64,000 nucleotides of DNA from an uncultured Thermoanaerobaculia bacterium (GTDB lineage Bacteria; Acidobacteriota; Thermoanaerobaculia; Multivoradales; Multivoraceae): the NCBI GenBank assembly GCA_951813015.1, contig CATOTG010000008.1, positions 1 through 64,000 of the forward strand. Direction: 5' to 3'. The position numbers and the translations under genes were made by a program. Positions 38,532 to 47,738 of the stretch are shown here, piece by piece; within the stretch, counting starts at the first letter, position 1, and every line of letters starts with the position of its first letter. The notes below the pieces were generated by a model. That model was not told where the DNA came from, made no database searches, and was given only the letters and a program-made list of their open reading frames with translations.

Positions 38532-38642
38532 GATTGTGTCGGAGTTGTGGTCCGTGATCTCGGTGTCCGTGTAGTTGAACACGAGGCTGAACGTCGTGTC
38601 GCCGCCGAGCTCCGGCGGCGTCCATGTGCCGACCACGTCATA
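38532..38642 (-). pseudogene. Duplicated fragment of the neighbouring TonB receptor gene
   Basis: About 105 bp (38536-38639) are nearly identical to 39184-39287 inside the receptor gene. They encode the same peptide (DVVGTWTPPELGGDTTFSLV, then FNYTDTEITDHN) on the same strand but outside any complete gene. Confidence 0.75.
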
Positions 38643-38720
38643 GGTCTTCCAACCTGCCGGGTGAGTCGCTCCTTCTCCCCGGATCGGTCCGGCCCGGCTG
38701 TCCGTGGTCCGGAAACAGTT

Positions 38721-38752
38721 CACCCGGCGGGGTCAAGGACCGCCGCCGGGTG
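38721..38752 (-). terminator. Terminator-like hairpin after the TonB receptor gene
   Basis: CACCCGGCGG (38721-38730) pairs exactly with CCGCCGGGTG (38743-38752). The inner bases GGTC/GACC extend the stem past one bulge. It lies 29 nt beyond the receptor stop codon on the minus strand. No long U-run. Confidence 0.5.
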
Positions 38753-38780
38753 AGCCGGGTCGGATGCCAGGCGTCAGGCT

Positions 38781-41468
38781 CTAGAAGTTCTGGCCCCAGG
38801 CGTAGTTGAAGCGAACGTAGTAGTAGGCCCCGTTGAAGCCGAACGGCGAGAACTGGCCGTACTGGTTGCCGACTGCGTCGGCGCCGCCGGGGTTCACGTC
38901 CGGGTAGGTGTTCAACAGGTTCTGCACGCCGATGGCGATCGACGTGGAGTTCGGCAGCGGAATGCCGAATTCGACGTCGAGCAGGAACTCGCCGCTGTAG
39001 TCCGCGTACATCGGCGCGTTGTTCCGCCCGAGGAGGTTCTGCGCGTCCTCGCTGTCCCACCAGCCGTCAAAGTAGTTCAGGCGGGTCATCAGGGACCAGC
39101 GCTCGGCGCTGTGGTTCATCGAGATGTTGTAGCGGAACTCCGGCAGGCCCTTCTCGATCGTCGCGATACGGAACGGACCGACGGTGTCGGGATTGTGGTC
39201 CGTGACCTCCGTCTTCGTGTAGTTGAACACGAGGCTGAAGGTCGTGTCGCCGCCGAGCTCCGGCGGCGCCCAGGTGCCCACCACGTCGAGACCCTGCGTC
39301 TCGGTCGCGAAGTCGTTGACGAAGAACCGGAAGTTCTTCAGGTTCCGCGCCTCGACGAAGCCGCCCGCAAGCAACTCCTCGATCTCCGCGTCCGTCACGC
39401 AGTTCGCTTCCTGGATGAGGGCGCACTGACGGAACGTCTCGGACACGGCGAGCCGGTCGTCCACGGCGATGTGGAAGATGTCAGCCGTCAGGGTGAACTC
39501 GCCTCTGTCGACGACCAGACCGGCCGAGAGGTTCATCGCATCTTCGGGCTGAAGGTCCTCGCCGCCTCGCAGAGCCGCCGGCGCCGAGGTCGAAGGCACG
39601 GTGCCGCTGTTCGACAGACCGCCCGTCTCCGGATCGAAGGCCGTCGTCACGTTGAACGCGTTCTGCTGGCCGGGTGTCGGCGCCCGGAAGCCGGTGCTGG
39701 CGGCGGCGCGCAGCGACACGATGTCGGAAACCTGACGGCGGCCGGACACCTTCGCGTTGATCGTGTTGCCGAAGCCGTCGAAGTCCTCGACCCGCAGCGC
39801 CGCGGTGAAGGTTCCCATCTCATCCGGCGAGTCGACCTCGAGGTCGCCGTAGATCGCGACGTTCGCGCGGTCCCAGGTTCCCGAGTTCTCGGGCCGGTAG
39901 CCGTTGAAGCCGTTCGAGCCGGAGCCGAACCCCTGCACGGCATAGGGACCGATCTCCCAGGAAGCCGGATCGCCGGCGCCGATGCGGAACTGCTCGTTCC
40001 GCCACTCGACCCCCGCGGCGAGGCTCACGTTGTCCTTGACCGGATATGTGACGTCGAAGTTGACGTTCGTGTCCGTCTGCTCGTAGATGCCGGGGCTGAA
40101 CGAGGTCGGCGTGTCGTAGCCGAGGGATGCGTTCACCGTGTTGTAGATGAACTGGTCGACCTCGCTGTTGCCGACGTTGACGCTCAAGTCCCAGGTCATC
40201 CCGCTGTCGAGATAGCCGCGGAGGCCGGCGACGATCGACGAGTCCGTCAGGTCGCCTCCGAACTGGGGCGTGAAGCCGCCGGGGAAGCGCGAGTAGAGGG
40301 TGAAGCAGTTCGGATCCGCCTCGATTGCGGCGAGGGCCGCCGGATCCGGCACGTGGCCGGTGACCCCGAGCGCGGGACAGCCTCCGGCGTTCGGCACACC
40401 GGTGCTGGCCCACAGCCGGTCGCCGACCAGGATGGAGCCTCCGCCGTCATTGCTGAAGACGCCGGACCGCGTGTGCGGGTTGCGGAAGTAGAAGCCTCCG
40501 GTCGTCGTCCGGCTGGCGTAGTTCGCGTGACCGTAGAACTGCGTTCCGTTGTCGAACAGGCTGCCGAAGTTGGCGAACAGCTTGGTGTCATCCTCGAGCA
40601 GGGGCGAACCCCAGACCTGGGCCGGGTTGCGGATCATCGAGTTGCCGGCGTTGATGATCGCGATCGCATCGTTCCGCTGGACGCTGCGGCTGGTCGGATC
40701 GGCGCCGCCGTACTCCATGCTCAGGTTGAAGAAGCCGTTCGCGCCCATCGGCATGCCCAGGTTGGCGGCGACGGCATACGACGTGCCCCTCTCGCCGGCA
40801 AACGTGTACTGGCCGCCGAATCCACTGCTGGAGCCGGGGTTCGAGTCCTGGAACTGTCCCGAGCGAACCTCGACGCTGCCGCCGGAACTCGAGTCCTTGA
40901 GCTGGAAGTTGATCACGCCGGCGATTGCGTCGGAGCCGTACTGGGCGGATGCGCCGTCTCGAAGCACCTCGACCTGTCGCAGGGCGATGGCCGGGATGAC
41001 GGAAATGTCCGGCCCCTGGGAGCCGTCCGAGATCCCGTTCCCGAGCCAGGCGATGACCGCGGCGCGATGGCGACGCTTGCCGTTGACGAGAATCAGGGTG
41101 TGGTCCGGCGCCAGACCGCGCAGGTTGGCCGGCCGGACCAGGGTCGCCGCGTCGCTGATCGGCTGCGTGCCGACGTTGTAGGACGGGACGACGGACCTGA
41201 TCCGGTTCGTCAGGTCGTTGTTTCCCTGGCTGACGAGCTCGGTCGCGGGAATCACGTCGACCGGCACCGGAGATGCGGTGACGGTTCGGCCCTCGGTACG
41301 GGTGCCGACGACGACGATCGCCTCGCCGAATTCGGGTGTTTCTTCAGCCGTTTCGCTCTCGTCCTGCGCTTCCGCGTCCTGGGCCAGAAGCGGCGCGCCC
41401 GGACAGAGGGCGAGCAGGACAAAAGCAAGGGACAACAGTAGGGGCAGGCCGGCTTGAGGTTTCTTCAC
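38781..41468 (-). CDS. TonB-dependent outer-membrane receptor
   Basis: An 895-residue receptor that imports a ligand through the outer membrane using TonB energy. Signal peptide (LLLSLAFVLLALCPGAPLLAQ). The TonB-box-like region EFGEAIVVVGTR precedes a complete plug: SQGNNDLTNRIRSVVPSYNV, VLRDGASAQYGSDAIAGVINF. The large barrel ends in the Phe typical of outer-membrane proteins (WGQNF). Close paralogue of the receptor at 42247, transcribed in the opposite direction. The ligand is unknown; receptors of this kind often handle sugars, siderophores or peptides. Confidence 0.9.
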   Translation of the reverse strand: MKKPQAGLPLLLSLAFVLLALCPGAPLLAQDAEAQDESETAEETPEFGEAIVVVGTRTEGRTVTASPVPVDVIPATELVSQGNNDLTNRIRSVVPSYNVGTQPISDAATLVRPANLRGLAPDHTLILVNGKRRHRAAVIAWLGNGISDGSQGPDISVIPAIALRQVEVLRDGASAQYGSDAIAGVINFQLKDSSSGGSVEVRSGQFQDSNPGSSSGFGGQYTFAGERGTSYAVAANLGMPMGANGFFNLSMEYGGADPTSRSVQRNDAIAIINAGNSMIRNPAQVWGSPLLEDDTKLFANFGSLFDNGTQFYGHANYASRTTTGGFYFRNPHTRSGVFSNDGGGSILVGDRLWASTGVPNAGGCPALGVTGHVPDPAALAAIEADPNCFTLYSRFPGGFTPQFGGDLTDSSIVAGLRGYLDSGMTWDLSVNVGNSEVDQFIYNTVNASLGYDTPTSFSPGIYEQTDTNVNFDVTYPVKDNVSLAAGVEWRNEQFRIGAGDPASWEIGPYAVQGFGSGSNGFNGYRPENSGTWDRANVAIYGDLEVDSPDEMGTFTAALRVEDFDGFGNTINAKVSGRRQVSDIVSLRAAASTGFRAPTPGQQNAFNVTTAFDPETGGLSNSGTVPSTSAPAALRGGEDLQPEDAMNLSAGLVVDRGEFTLTADIFHIAVDDRLAVSETFRQCALIQEANCVTDAEIEELLAGGFVEARNLKNFRFFVNDFATETQGLDVVGTWAPPELGGDTTFSLVFNYTKTEVTDHNPDTVGPFRIATIEKGLPEFRYNISMNHSAERWSLMTRLNYFDGWWDSEDAQNLLGRNNAPMYADYSGEFLLDVEFGIPLPNSTSIAIGVQNLLNTYPDVNPGGADAVGNQYGQFSPFGFNGAYYYVRFNYAWGQNF

Positions 41469-41606
41469 GAGTGACTCCTATGGGGGATCAGTTGATGTGG
41501 CCGTGCGTAAGTATATGCCAGCGAGGCCGGTTTGGCACCCCGTGGATGAAAGCGGAAGTTTACCCGACCGTTGCCGACCGTTCCCGGCGCCGCTCCAGGT
41601 TCAACG

Positions 41607-41627
41607 CGGACTTCTGCCGCCGGCTGC
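41607..41627 (+). repeat. Imperfect copy of the 251-bp element terminus
   Basis: CGGACTTCTGCC followed by GCCGGCTGC matches most of the 21-bp terminal repeat found at 4914-4934. Single copy, no partner found nearby. Confidence 0.4.
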
Positions 41628-41693
41628 CGGGGAACCGTCGTGAAGTGAGGTCTGGCATCGGGCCGCCTCCCGCTTCCCGCCTCCCGGATTGCA

Positions 41694-41839
41694 GCGGATT
41701 CCGGGCGTGCGCGGGCGCCAGTGGCAGGCAGGCAGGCAGGCAGGCAGGCAGCGGATTCCGGGCGTGCGCGGGCGCCAGTTCACTCTGTCCGCGCGTTGCT
41801 TCCACGTGGTCGCGGATTCCGGGCGTGCGCGGGCGCCAG
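41694..41839. repeat. Three exact 28-bp repeats with 29- and 33-bp spacers
   Basis: The 28-bp unit starting GCGGATTCCGGGCGTGCGCG occurs identically at 41694-41721, 41751-41778 and 41812-41839. The first spacer is mostly a GGCA microsatellite; the second is unique sequence. Repeat and spacer sizes fit a very short CRISPR array, but the microsatellite spacer and weak dyad argue for a dispersed intergenic repeat. The rest of 41469-42246 has no gene. Confidence 0.6.
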
Positions 41840-42095
41840 ACCGTGGGCTCGGGCACGGAGTCTGCCGGCGGACACTTCTCCGGGGCCTTGGGCAGAGCTG
41901 TTCCAAGGTCGGGAACTCCGATGTCCGAGGTGCGGGAACCACTCCTGTGTGGGAAGATCGGTGCTGGCACGACTCTGCTTTCGGTAACGAAGGTACCCTG
42001 CCCGCACGCGGCGCGAAGCGTGGGACTTTGGAATGGTCCTGCCGGGGCCAGGGAGGCTTGCGTTCTTCAACCGAAGTGTTAGCTTCCGCGCCCGC

Positions 42096-42185
42096 CAGCC
42101 CCCCGCCGGCGTACGGGGGCGGGTAGGGAGAGCGTATCGGCCCGAAGCGATACACCCAGCCCCCCGCCGGCGTGCGGGGGCGGGT
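42096..42185. repeat. Two 29-bp palindromic repeats flanking a hairpin
   Basis: CAGCCCCCCGCCGGCGT(A/G)C plus 10 bases occurs at 42096-42124 and 42157-42185 with one mismatch. Each unit is itself a dyad (CCCCCGCC/GGCGGGGG-like). The 32 bases between them form another hairpin with stem GTATCG/CGATAC. They lie just upstream of the second TonB receptor gene. Confidence 0.65.
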
Positions 42186-42246
42186 CTGGTTGCGGAAAGA
42201 TCACTGGTTGTCGGGATGGAGGATCGGAATGGAGAATGAAGGAAGC

Positions 42247-44868
42247 ATGAATCGGGCGGCCACGCTCAGGCAGGTCCGTTCGGGACGCGACCAACTCCGG
42301 AAGTCGATCCCCGTCCTGCTGCTGGCCGCAGCCGTGGCCGTCGCGCTGGCTGCGGCGCCTGTTTCGGCCCAGGAAGCCGAGCCCGAGGAACCCGCGGACG
42401 GCGAGGGCGCAGAGACGGCCACCTTCGACGAGGCGATCGTCGTCGTCGGCAGCCGCGGCGAGGGTCGGTCCGTCGCCGAGTCGATGGTGCCGGTCGACGT
42501 GCTGACCGGTGAGGACTTCCTCGCCCAGGGCGATACGGACGTGGCGAACCTGGTGCGCAACCTCGCGCCCTCCTACAACGTGAGCATGCAGCCGATCAGC
42601 GACGCGTCGTCGATCGTTCGGCCGGCCTATCTCCGCAACCTGGCGCCCGATCACACCCTGGTGCTGGTCAACGGCAGGCGCCGGCACCGGGCCGCTGTGA
42701 TCCACTGGCACGGAGACGCCGTCTCGATCGGCGCCCAGGGCCCGGACCTGTCGGTGATTCCGGCAATCGCGCTGCGCCAGGTGGAGGTGCTTCGCGACGG
42801 CGCCTCGGCGCAGTACGGCTCCGACGCGATCGCCGGCGTGATGAACTTCATGCTGAAGGATGCGAGTTCCGGCGGTTCCGTCGAGATTCGCAACGGCTCG
42901 TACGGCGAAGGCGACGGCGATCTGTTCACGGCCGCCGCCAACTTCGGTCTGCCGCTGGGTGAGAACGGCTTCTTCAACGTCAGCATGGAGTACGGCAGCA
43001 CGGATCCGACGGACCGGTCGATCCAGCGCCGGGACGCCGCGAACCTGATCGCCGCCGGCAACACCCACGTACGTCAGCCCAAGGCGCAGATCTGGGGTTC
43101 GCCGGAGGTCGCGGACGACACCAAGCTGTTCCTGAACTTCGGTCATCTCTTCCCGAGCAGCGGTCGCCAGTTCTACGGCCACGCGAACTACGCCAGCAAG
43201 ACGGTGAACGGCGGCTTCTTCTTCCGCAATCCGAACACCCGGGGCGGCGTGTTCAGCAACGACGGCGGCAGCACGCTGCTGGTTGGCGATCTGCTCGACG
43301 CCCAGGACGGCGTGCTCGACGGCTCCGCCGGCTGCCCGACCGTCGCCGTGACCAACCACGTGCCGGACCCGGTCGCGCTCGGCCGCGTGTTCGACGATCC
43401 GAACTGCTTCTCCTACCAGGAGCTTTTCCCCGGCGGCTTCACCCCGAACTTCGGCGGCGACAGCGAGGACATGAGCATCGTGGCCGGTCTGCGCGGGGCC
43501 ACCTCCGGCGGCGTCGGCTGGGACCTGAGCGTGAGCACGGGAGAGAACGCCGTCGACCACTTCATCAGCAACACGGTGAACGCGTCGCTGGGCCCGGACA
43601 GCCCGAACAGCTTCTCGCTCGGGACCTACACCCAGAGCGAGACGAACCTCAACTTCGACCTGACCTACGCCGTGTCGGAGCGCGTCGACGTGGCCGGCGG
43701 CGTGGAGTGGAGAGACGAGGAATTCGAGATCGGCAGGGGCCAGCTCGAGTCCTACCAGATCGGTCCGCTGGCCGGTCAGGGTTTCAGCTCAGGGTCGAAC
43801 GGCTTTCCCGGTTTCAGCGATATCGCGGCCGGCGCCTGGGGCCGCTCGAACTACGCGGCCTACGGCGACATGGAAGTCAAGGGCCTGAACGGCCGCTGGA
43901 CGATGGGCGCCGCGCTCCGGTTCGAGGACTTCGAGGACTTCGGCACGACGGTGAACGGCAAGATCGCGGGCCGCTACCAGGTCACGGATCGGATGGCGCT
44001 CCGCAGCAGTCTGAGCAGCGGTTTCCGCGCGCCGACGCCGGGTCAGCAGAACGCGTTCAACGTGCAGACGCAGTTCGACACGAGCATTCAGGATCTGGTG
44101 AACAACGGCACGATTCCGTCCACCTCCGCGGTGGCCGCGCTGAGGGGCGGCGAGCCTCTCGAACCGGAGACGTCGCTCAACTTCGCGGTTGGCACGGTGT
44201 TCGAGAACGGACCGTTCGCGATGACGTTCGACCTCTTCCGCATCGACGTGGCGGATCGGATCGCAGTCACCCAGAACTTCCAGTTGACGCCGGAGGAGGT
44301 GACCACCCTGGTTGCCGAGGGGGTGACGAGCGCCGCGAACCTGCGGAACTTCCGGTTCTTCGCCAACGACTTCGACACCGAGTCGACGGGCGCCGACCTG
44401 GTGCTCACCGTGACGCCGGAGTCGATGGGCGGCCGCACCAGCTTCGCGGCGCTGGCGAATCTGACCCAGACGGACATCGTCCGCGCGAATCCGGTCACGT
44501 TCAACTCGCGCCGGATCCGGGATCTCGAGGAGGCGCTGCCGGAGAGCAGGTACAGCATCACCGCGAAGCATCGTTCGCTGAGCGACCGCGTCCGCTATCT
44601 GGCCCGCCTGAACTACTTCGATCGCTGGTTCGACCGCGACAACAACGAGAGCTATCCCGGCGAGAACACGCTCGACCTGGAGGTCGGCTTCAGGCTGCGC
44701 GACGGTCTGCGCTGGGTGTTCGGCGGCACGAACGTGCTCGACACGTACCCCGAGGAGAACACCTTCGCCCTGAACGTCGGCGAACTGTACAGCGAACGGA
44801 CGCCGTGGGGATTCAACGGCGCGTTCTGGTACTCGCGGCTGACCTACAGCTTCGGAGGTTCCTTCTAG
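42247..44868 (+). CDS. TonB-dependent outer-membrane receptor (paralogue)
   Basis: An 873-residue receptor. ATG at 42247 after GAAGGA; signal peptide (IPVLLLAAAVAVALAAAPVSAQ). The acidic N-terminal stretch is followed by TFDEAIVVVGSRGEGRSVAE, the plug with VVRNLAPSYNV-like and VLRDGASAQYGSDAIAGVMNF segments, and a barrel ending YSFGGSF. It is closely similar to the receptor at 38781-41468 along the whole length, for example in NKSMIR-type insert positions and the FRFFxNDFxTE segment. They arose by duplication and now diverge from a shared 778-bp spacer. Confidence 0.9.
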   Translation: MNRAATLRQVRSGRDQLRKSIPVLLLAAAVAVALAAAPVSAQEAEPEEPADGEGAETATFDEAIVVVGSRGEGRSVAESMVPVDVLTGEDFLAQGDTDVANLVRNLAPSYNVSMQPISDASSIVRPAYLRNLAPDHTLVLVNGRRRHRAAVIHWHGDAVSIGAQGPDLSVIPAIALRQVEVLRDGASAQYGSDAIAGVMNFMLKDASSGGSVEIRNGSYGEGDGDLFTAAANFGLPLGENGFFNVSMEYGSTDPTDRSIQRRDAANLIAAGNTHVRQPKAQIWGSPEVADDTKLFLNFGHLFPSSGRQFYGHANYASKTVNGGFFFRNPNTRGGVFSNDGGSTLLVGDLLDAQDGVLDGSAGCPTVAVTNHVPDPVALGRVFDDPNCFSYQELFPGGFTPNFGGDSEDMSIVAGLRGATSGGVGWDLSVSTGENAVDHFISNTVNASLGPDSPNSFSLGTYTQSETNLNFDLTYAVSERVDVAGGVEWRDEEFEIGRGQLESYQIGPLAGQGFSSGSNGFPGFSDIAAGAWGRSNYAAYGDMEVKGLNGRWTMGAALRFEDFEDFGTTVNGKIAGRYQVTDRMALRSSLSSGFRAPTPGQQNAFNVQTQFDTSIQDLVNNGTIPSTSAVAALRGGEPLEPETSLNFAVGTVFENGPFAMTFDLFRIDVADRIAVTQNFQLTPEEVTTLVAEGVTSAANLRNFRFFANDFDTESTGADLVLTVTPESMGGRTSFAALANLTQTDIVRANPVTFNSRRIRDLEEALPESRYSITAKHRSLSDRVRYLARLNYFDRWFDRDNNESYPGENTLDLEVGFRLRDGLRWVFGGTNVLDTYPEENTFALNVGELYSERTPWGFNGAFWYSRLTYSFGGSF

Positions 44869-45061
44869 CAGCCGGTTCGCCTGTGGCGCCGGGCAGCAAG
44901 GCCGTGGCCGTGCGCCTGTTCCCTCCGCGGCCCGTTGCGGGGCTGCGGCAGGTACCCGGGCCATCTGCGCGGCAGAAGGCAACACGGAGAGTTCCGGCGC
45001 GCGGGCGCCGGGTGAGGTGGGGGCCGGAGTCGAGGCCCGGCTGCTACCGTCCGGGGAAGGG

Positions 45062-46795
45062 ATGGGCAGTGCCGGGAACCGCAGAGCAAGTCAAGGACAG
45101 CCGCGTCTGCGACTGACCTGGCAGCGCGCCGCGCTCTGGATCCCGGTTCTGGGTCTGACGGCGGCCGTGGTCGCCTTCGACCCGGCGGACTGGCCCTACA
45201 CGGTGGGCGACGAAGGCGTCTACGCGATGCAGGCCCAGAGCCTGGCGTTCGACTTCGACCGGCGGTACGAGGCGTCGGACTACCGGCGCTACCTGGAGAC
45301 GACCGGCAAGGTCCCGGACCCGCTGATCCTGCAAAGCAGGGACGGCGGAGACAGCCTGGTGTACGCCAAGCCGGTCTTCTACTCGCTCTTTCTTTCGCCC
45401 TTCGTACGCCTCGCGCCGGAGCGGGGGCCGATTGTCGCGAACCTCGTGTTGCTCATTCTCGCGGCTCTCCTGCTGGAGTGCCTGCTGCTGCGGCGCGTCG
45501 GCGCCGATGGACCGCTGGTCGCCGCGTTCCTGCTCTTCTTCTCGGTCACCTTCGGTCACGTGTTCTGGGTTCACGCCGACCTGTTCTACCTCGTTGCCAC
45601 GGCGTTCGGGCTCTGTTGCCTCGATCCGTGGTTCGAGGGCGAGCGGCTTCCGCCTGCCCGGCTGTTGGGCGGCGGCGTTCTGCTGGCAATCGCCGGATCC
45701 GGCCGACCGTTCTACCTGGCCGTCCTGGCCGCCGTGCTGCTGGCGGCGGCGCCAAGCCTCCGGCAGGCGTGGGGGAGAAGGGCCTCGGCGATCGTCCTCG
45801 GTGGCGCCGCGGCGCTGCTCGCCGGTTCGGCGTGGTTTCACGTAGGGAGTGGCGGCGCCTGGAGTCCCTACGTGGGCGAACGGCAGGGATTCAGCAGTGC
45901 GACCGGCTATCCGGACATCGACTTCGACCGGCAGGACTGGCCCGAACTGCTGGCGGCCCGGGGCGACGCCTCCTGGCTTCGGGAGGGATTCCTGTTGCCA
46001 TCCTTCGACGCCGGGCTGCTCGGACACAACCTCGTCTATGCCGCCCTCGGGCGGAGCATCGGCATCGTGCCCTACTTCCTGCCCCTGGTCGTCGCGTGCG
46101 CCTGTCTCCGGCGGGGTTCGCGGCGCCGCTGGCTGCTGGTTGCCGTCGCACTGGGTCTTGTGGCCTTTCTGATCAAGAGTCCACACAACTTCTACGGCGG
46201 CGCCGGCGCGATCGCCAACCGCTGGTTCCTTCCGCTCTATCCGGTGTGCTGGTTCCTCTTCGAGCGCGCGCCGGCTCGGCGGTGGCTCGCGGCCTCGGCG
46301 GTCGTCGCGGCTCTCTTCGTCGGTCCGCTCTGGCATTCCGCCGCTGCCTTCCCGGTCGAGATCGATGCGGAGTCCGGCGCCCGCCGGCTGCGCTACGTCT
46401 CTTTGGCAGCGAAACGGCTCCTGCCGCTCGAGACGTCTCAGATCCACCTGAGCTCAGCGCCGGGGGACGTCCAGCACGGCGACCTCCGGGTACGGCTGGT
46501 CGGCAACGGCCTCTGGCCTCACGGCGACGGCGGCATCCGCTACCGGCCCGGGGCGGACGGCGAGCTGTTGATCGGATCGCCGGCGCCGCTGGCCAGCCTG
46601 ACGGTGGAACTCGTGCCGGTCGAAGCGGGGGTTGCTGAGCCGATCAGCGTCGTCGTGGAGCGGCCGCGCCGGATCGCGCGCCACCGGTACTGGTACGGCG
46701 GGATTCCGCTGAACTACTACCGACTGGCGCTGCCCGAGGTTGCGCAGGGCGGCGAGCGCGACGTGTTCCTCACTCCGGCCTTCCGCTGGGACTGA
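45062..46795 (+). CDS. Polytopic membrane protein, GT-C glycosyltransferase-like
   Basis: A 577-residue protein with about ten membrane helices in its first 430 residues and a soluble C-terminal domain. The first loop carries TVGDEGVYAMQAQSLAFDFD, an acidic motif like that of lipid-linked-sugar glycosyltransferases of the GT-C (ArnT/PMT) type, and the family layout fits. The C-terminal domain is beta-rich. Substrate unknown. The start at 45062 has a GGGGAAGGG directly before it; a slightly later start is possible. The 193 bp upstream shows nothing. Confidence 0.6.
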   Translation: MGSAGNRRASQGQPRLRLTWQRAALWIPVLGLTAAVVAFDPADWPYTVGDEGVYAMQAQSLAFDFDRRYEASDYRRYLETTGKVPDPLILQSRDGGDSLVYAKPVFYSLFLSPFVRLAPERGPIVANLVLLILAALLLECLLLRRVGADGPLVAAFLLFFSVTFGHVFWVHADLFYLVATAFGLCCLDPWFEGERLPPARLLGGGVLLAIAGSGRPFYLAVLAAVLLAAAPSLRQAWGRRASAIVLGGAAALLAGSAWFHVGSGGAWSPYVGERQGFSSATGYPDIDFDRQDWPELLAARGDASWLREGFLLPSFDAGLLGHNLVYAALGRSIGIVPYFLPLVVACACLRRGSRRRWLLVAVALGLVAFLIKSPHNFYGGAGAIANRWFLPLYPVCWFLFERAPARRWLAASAVVAALFVGPLWHSAAAFPVEIDAESGARRLRYVSLAAKRLLPLETSQIHLSSAPGDVQHGDLRVRLVGNGLWPHGDGGIRYRPGADGELLIGSPAPLASLTVELVPVEAGVAEPISVVVERPRRIARHRYWYGGIPLNYYRLALPEVAQGGERDVFLTPAFRWD

Positions 46796-46834
46796 ACGCG
46801 GGTTGGGACTGAACGCGGTTGGGACTGAACGCCG
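46787..46834. repeat. Three tandem 15-bp repeats over a stop codon
   Basis: TGGGACTGAACGCGG occurs at 46787, 46804 and (last copy one base different) 46820. The first copy includes the TGA stop of the membrane protein gene, so the stop codon is repeated in tandem. Confidence 0.75.
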
Positions 46835-46885
46835 TTGCGACACCATCCGCTCCACCGGGCGCCCGGCGTTGGTAGTCTGACGAAC

Positions 46886-47650
46886 ATGAGGCCGCTTCGT
46901 TTTCCGCTTCTCCTGCTGGCGGTGACCGCGTTCGCCGGCGGCGCCTGGGCCCAGGATCCCTGTGCCGACTGTCACGCGGCGCAGGAACTCAACGAAGCGG
47001 AGGAGTTCCATCTGCGCCAATGGCGGAACTCGGCGCATGCCGCGGCCGGGGTCTCCTGCGCGGACTGTCACGGAGGAAACAATTCCACCTTCGTTCAGCT
47101 CCGCGCGCACAAGGGGGTGCTGAACAGCGGTCACCCGAAGAGTCCGACCCATCAGTGGAACCTGCCCCGGACCTGCGGCCGCTGCCACGACACGGAGTAC
47201 CTGGCGGTGCAGGAGAGCGCGCATTTCGCGCTCTTCGAACGAAAGGTCCGCGCGGCGCCGACCTGCCGCACCTGCCATGGCAGCGTGGCCGTGCAGTCGC
47301 TGGGCGAGGGTGGGTTGCAGGCGCGTTGCAACCGCTGCCACGGTCCCGAAGCCGACCATCGCGAGGCTGGAACGTCCGGGCAGGACGCGCTGGCGAAGGG
47401 CGGCGAACTCCTGGCGCGGATGCGGGCCCTTCGCGGCGGCCGCGCCAGGGTGTCGCGCGACATCCTGCGGGTGCAGGATCCGTCGGATCGACATGAGGCC
47501 GCCGATGCCCTGTTCCAGGTGAACCAGTCCTGGGAGGAGGCGGTCGAGGCGGGCCATGCGTTCCACTGGGACGATTGGGACGCCGCTCTGGGCGAACTGG
47601 AGGACCTCCTCGGGCAACTCGAGGGCGCCCTCGCCGCCGGCGACCGCTGA
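46886..47650 (+). CDS. Secreted five-heme c-type cytochrome
   Basis: A 254-residue protein with signal peptide (LLLLAVTAFAGGAWA). Five CxxCH heme-binding motifs are visible: CADCH, CADCH, CGRCH, CRTCH and CNRCH. The C-terminal 80 residues have no heme motif and are helical. It resembles multiheme cytochromes of the NrfH/c3 or cytochrome c554 style used for periplasmic electron transfer. Partner reductase genes are not present. Confidence 0.85.
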   Translation: MRPLRFPLLLLAVTAFAGGAWAQDPCADCHAAQELNEAEEFHLRQWRNSAHAAAGVSCADCHGGNNSTFVQLRAHKGVLNSGHPKSPTHQWNLPRTCGRCHDTEYLAVQESAHFALFERKVRAAPTCRTCHGSVAVQSLGEGGLQARCNRCHGPEADHREAGTSGQDALAKGGELLARMRALRGGRARVSRDILRVQDPSDRHEAADALFQVNQSWEEAVEAGHAFHWDDWDAALGELEDLLGQLEGALAAGDR

Positions 47651-47738
47651 TCCGGGCGCAGCCATCGTGTCCACGGCGGAGCCGTAGATCTGCACGCAAC
47701 CGCGTCATCGCCTTCGCGTCGCTCTCCGGCGACCGGCT

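Noticed and set aside
42096..42185. Two 29-bp repeats separated by 32 bp as a CRISPR array
   Set aside because: Only two copies, each a GC-rich dyad, and the spacer is itself a hairpin. A palindromic REP-type intergenic element fits better.
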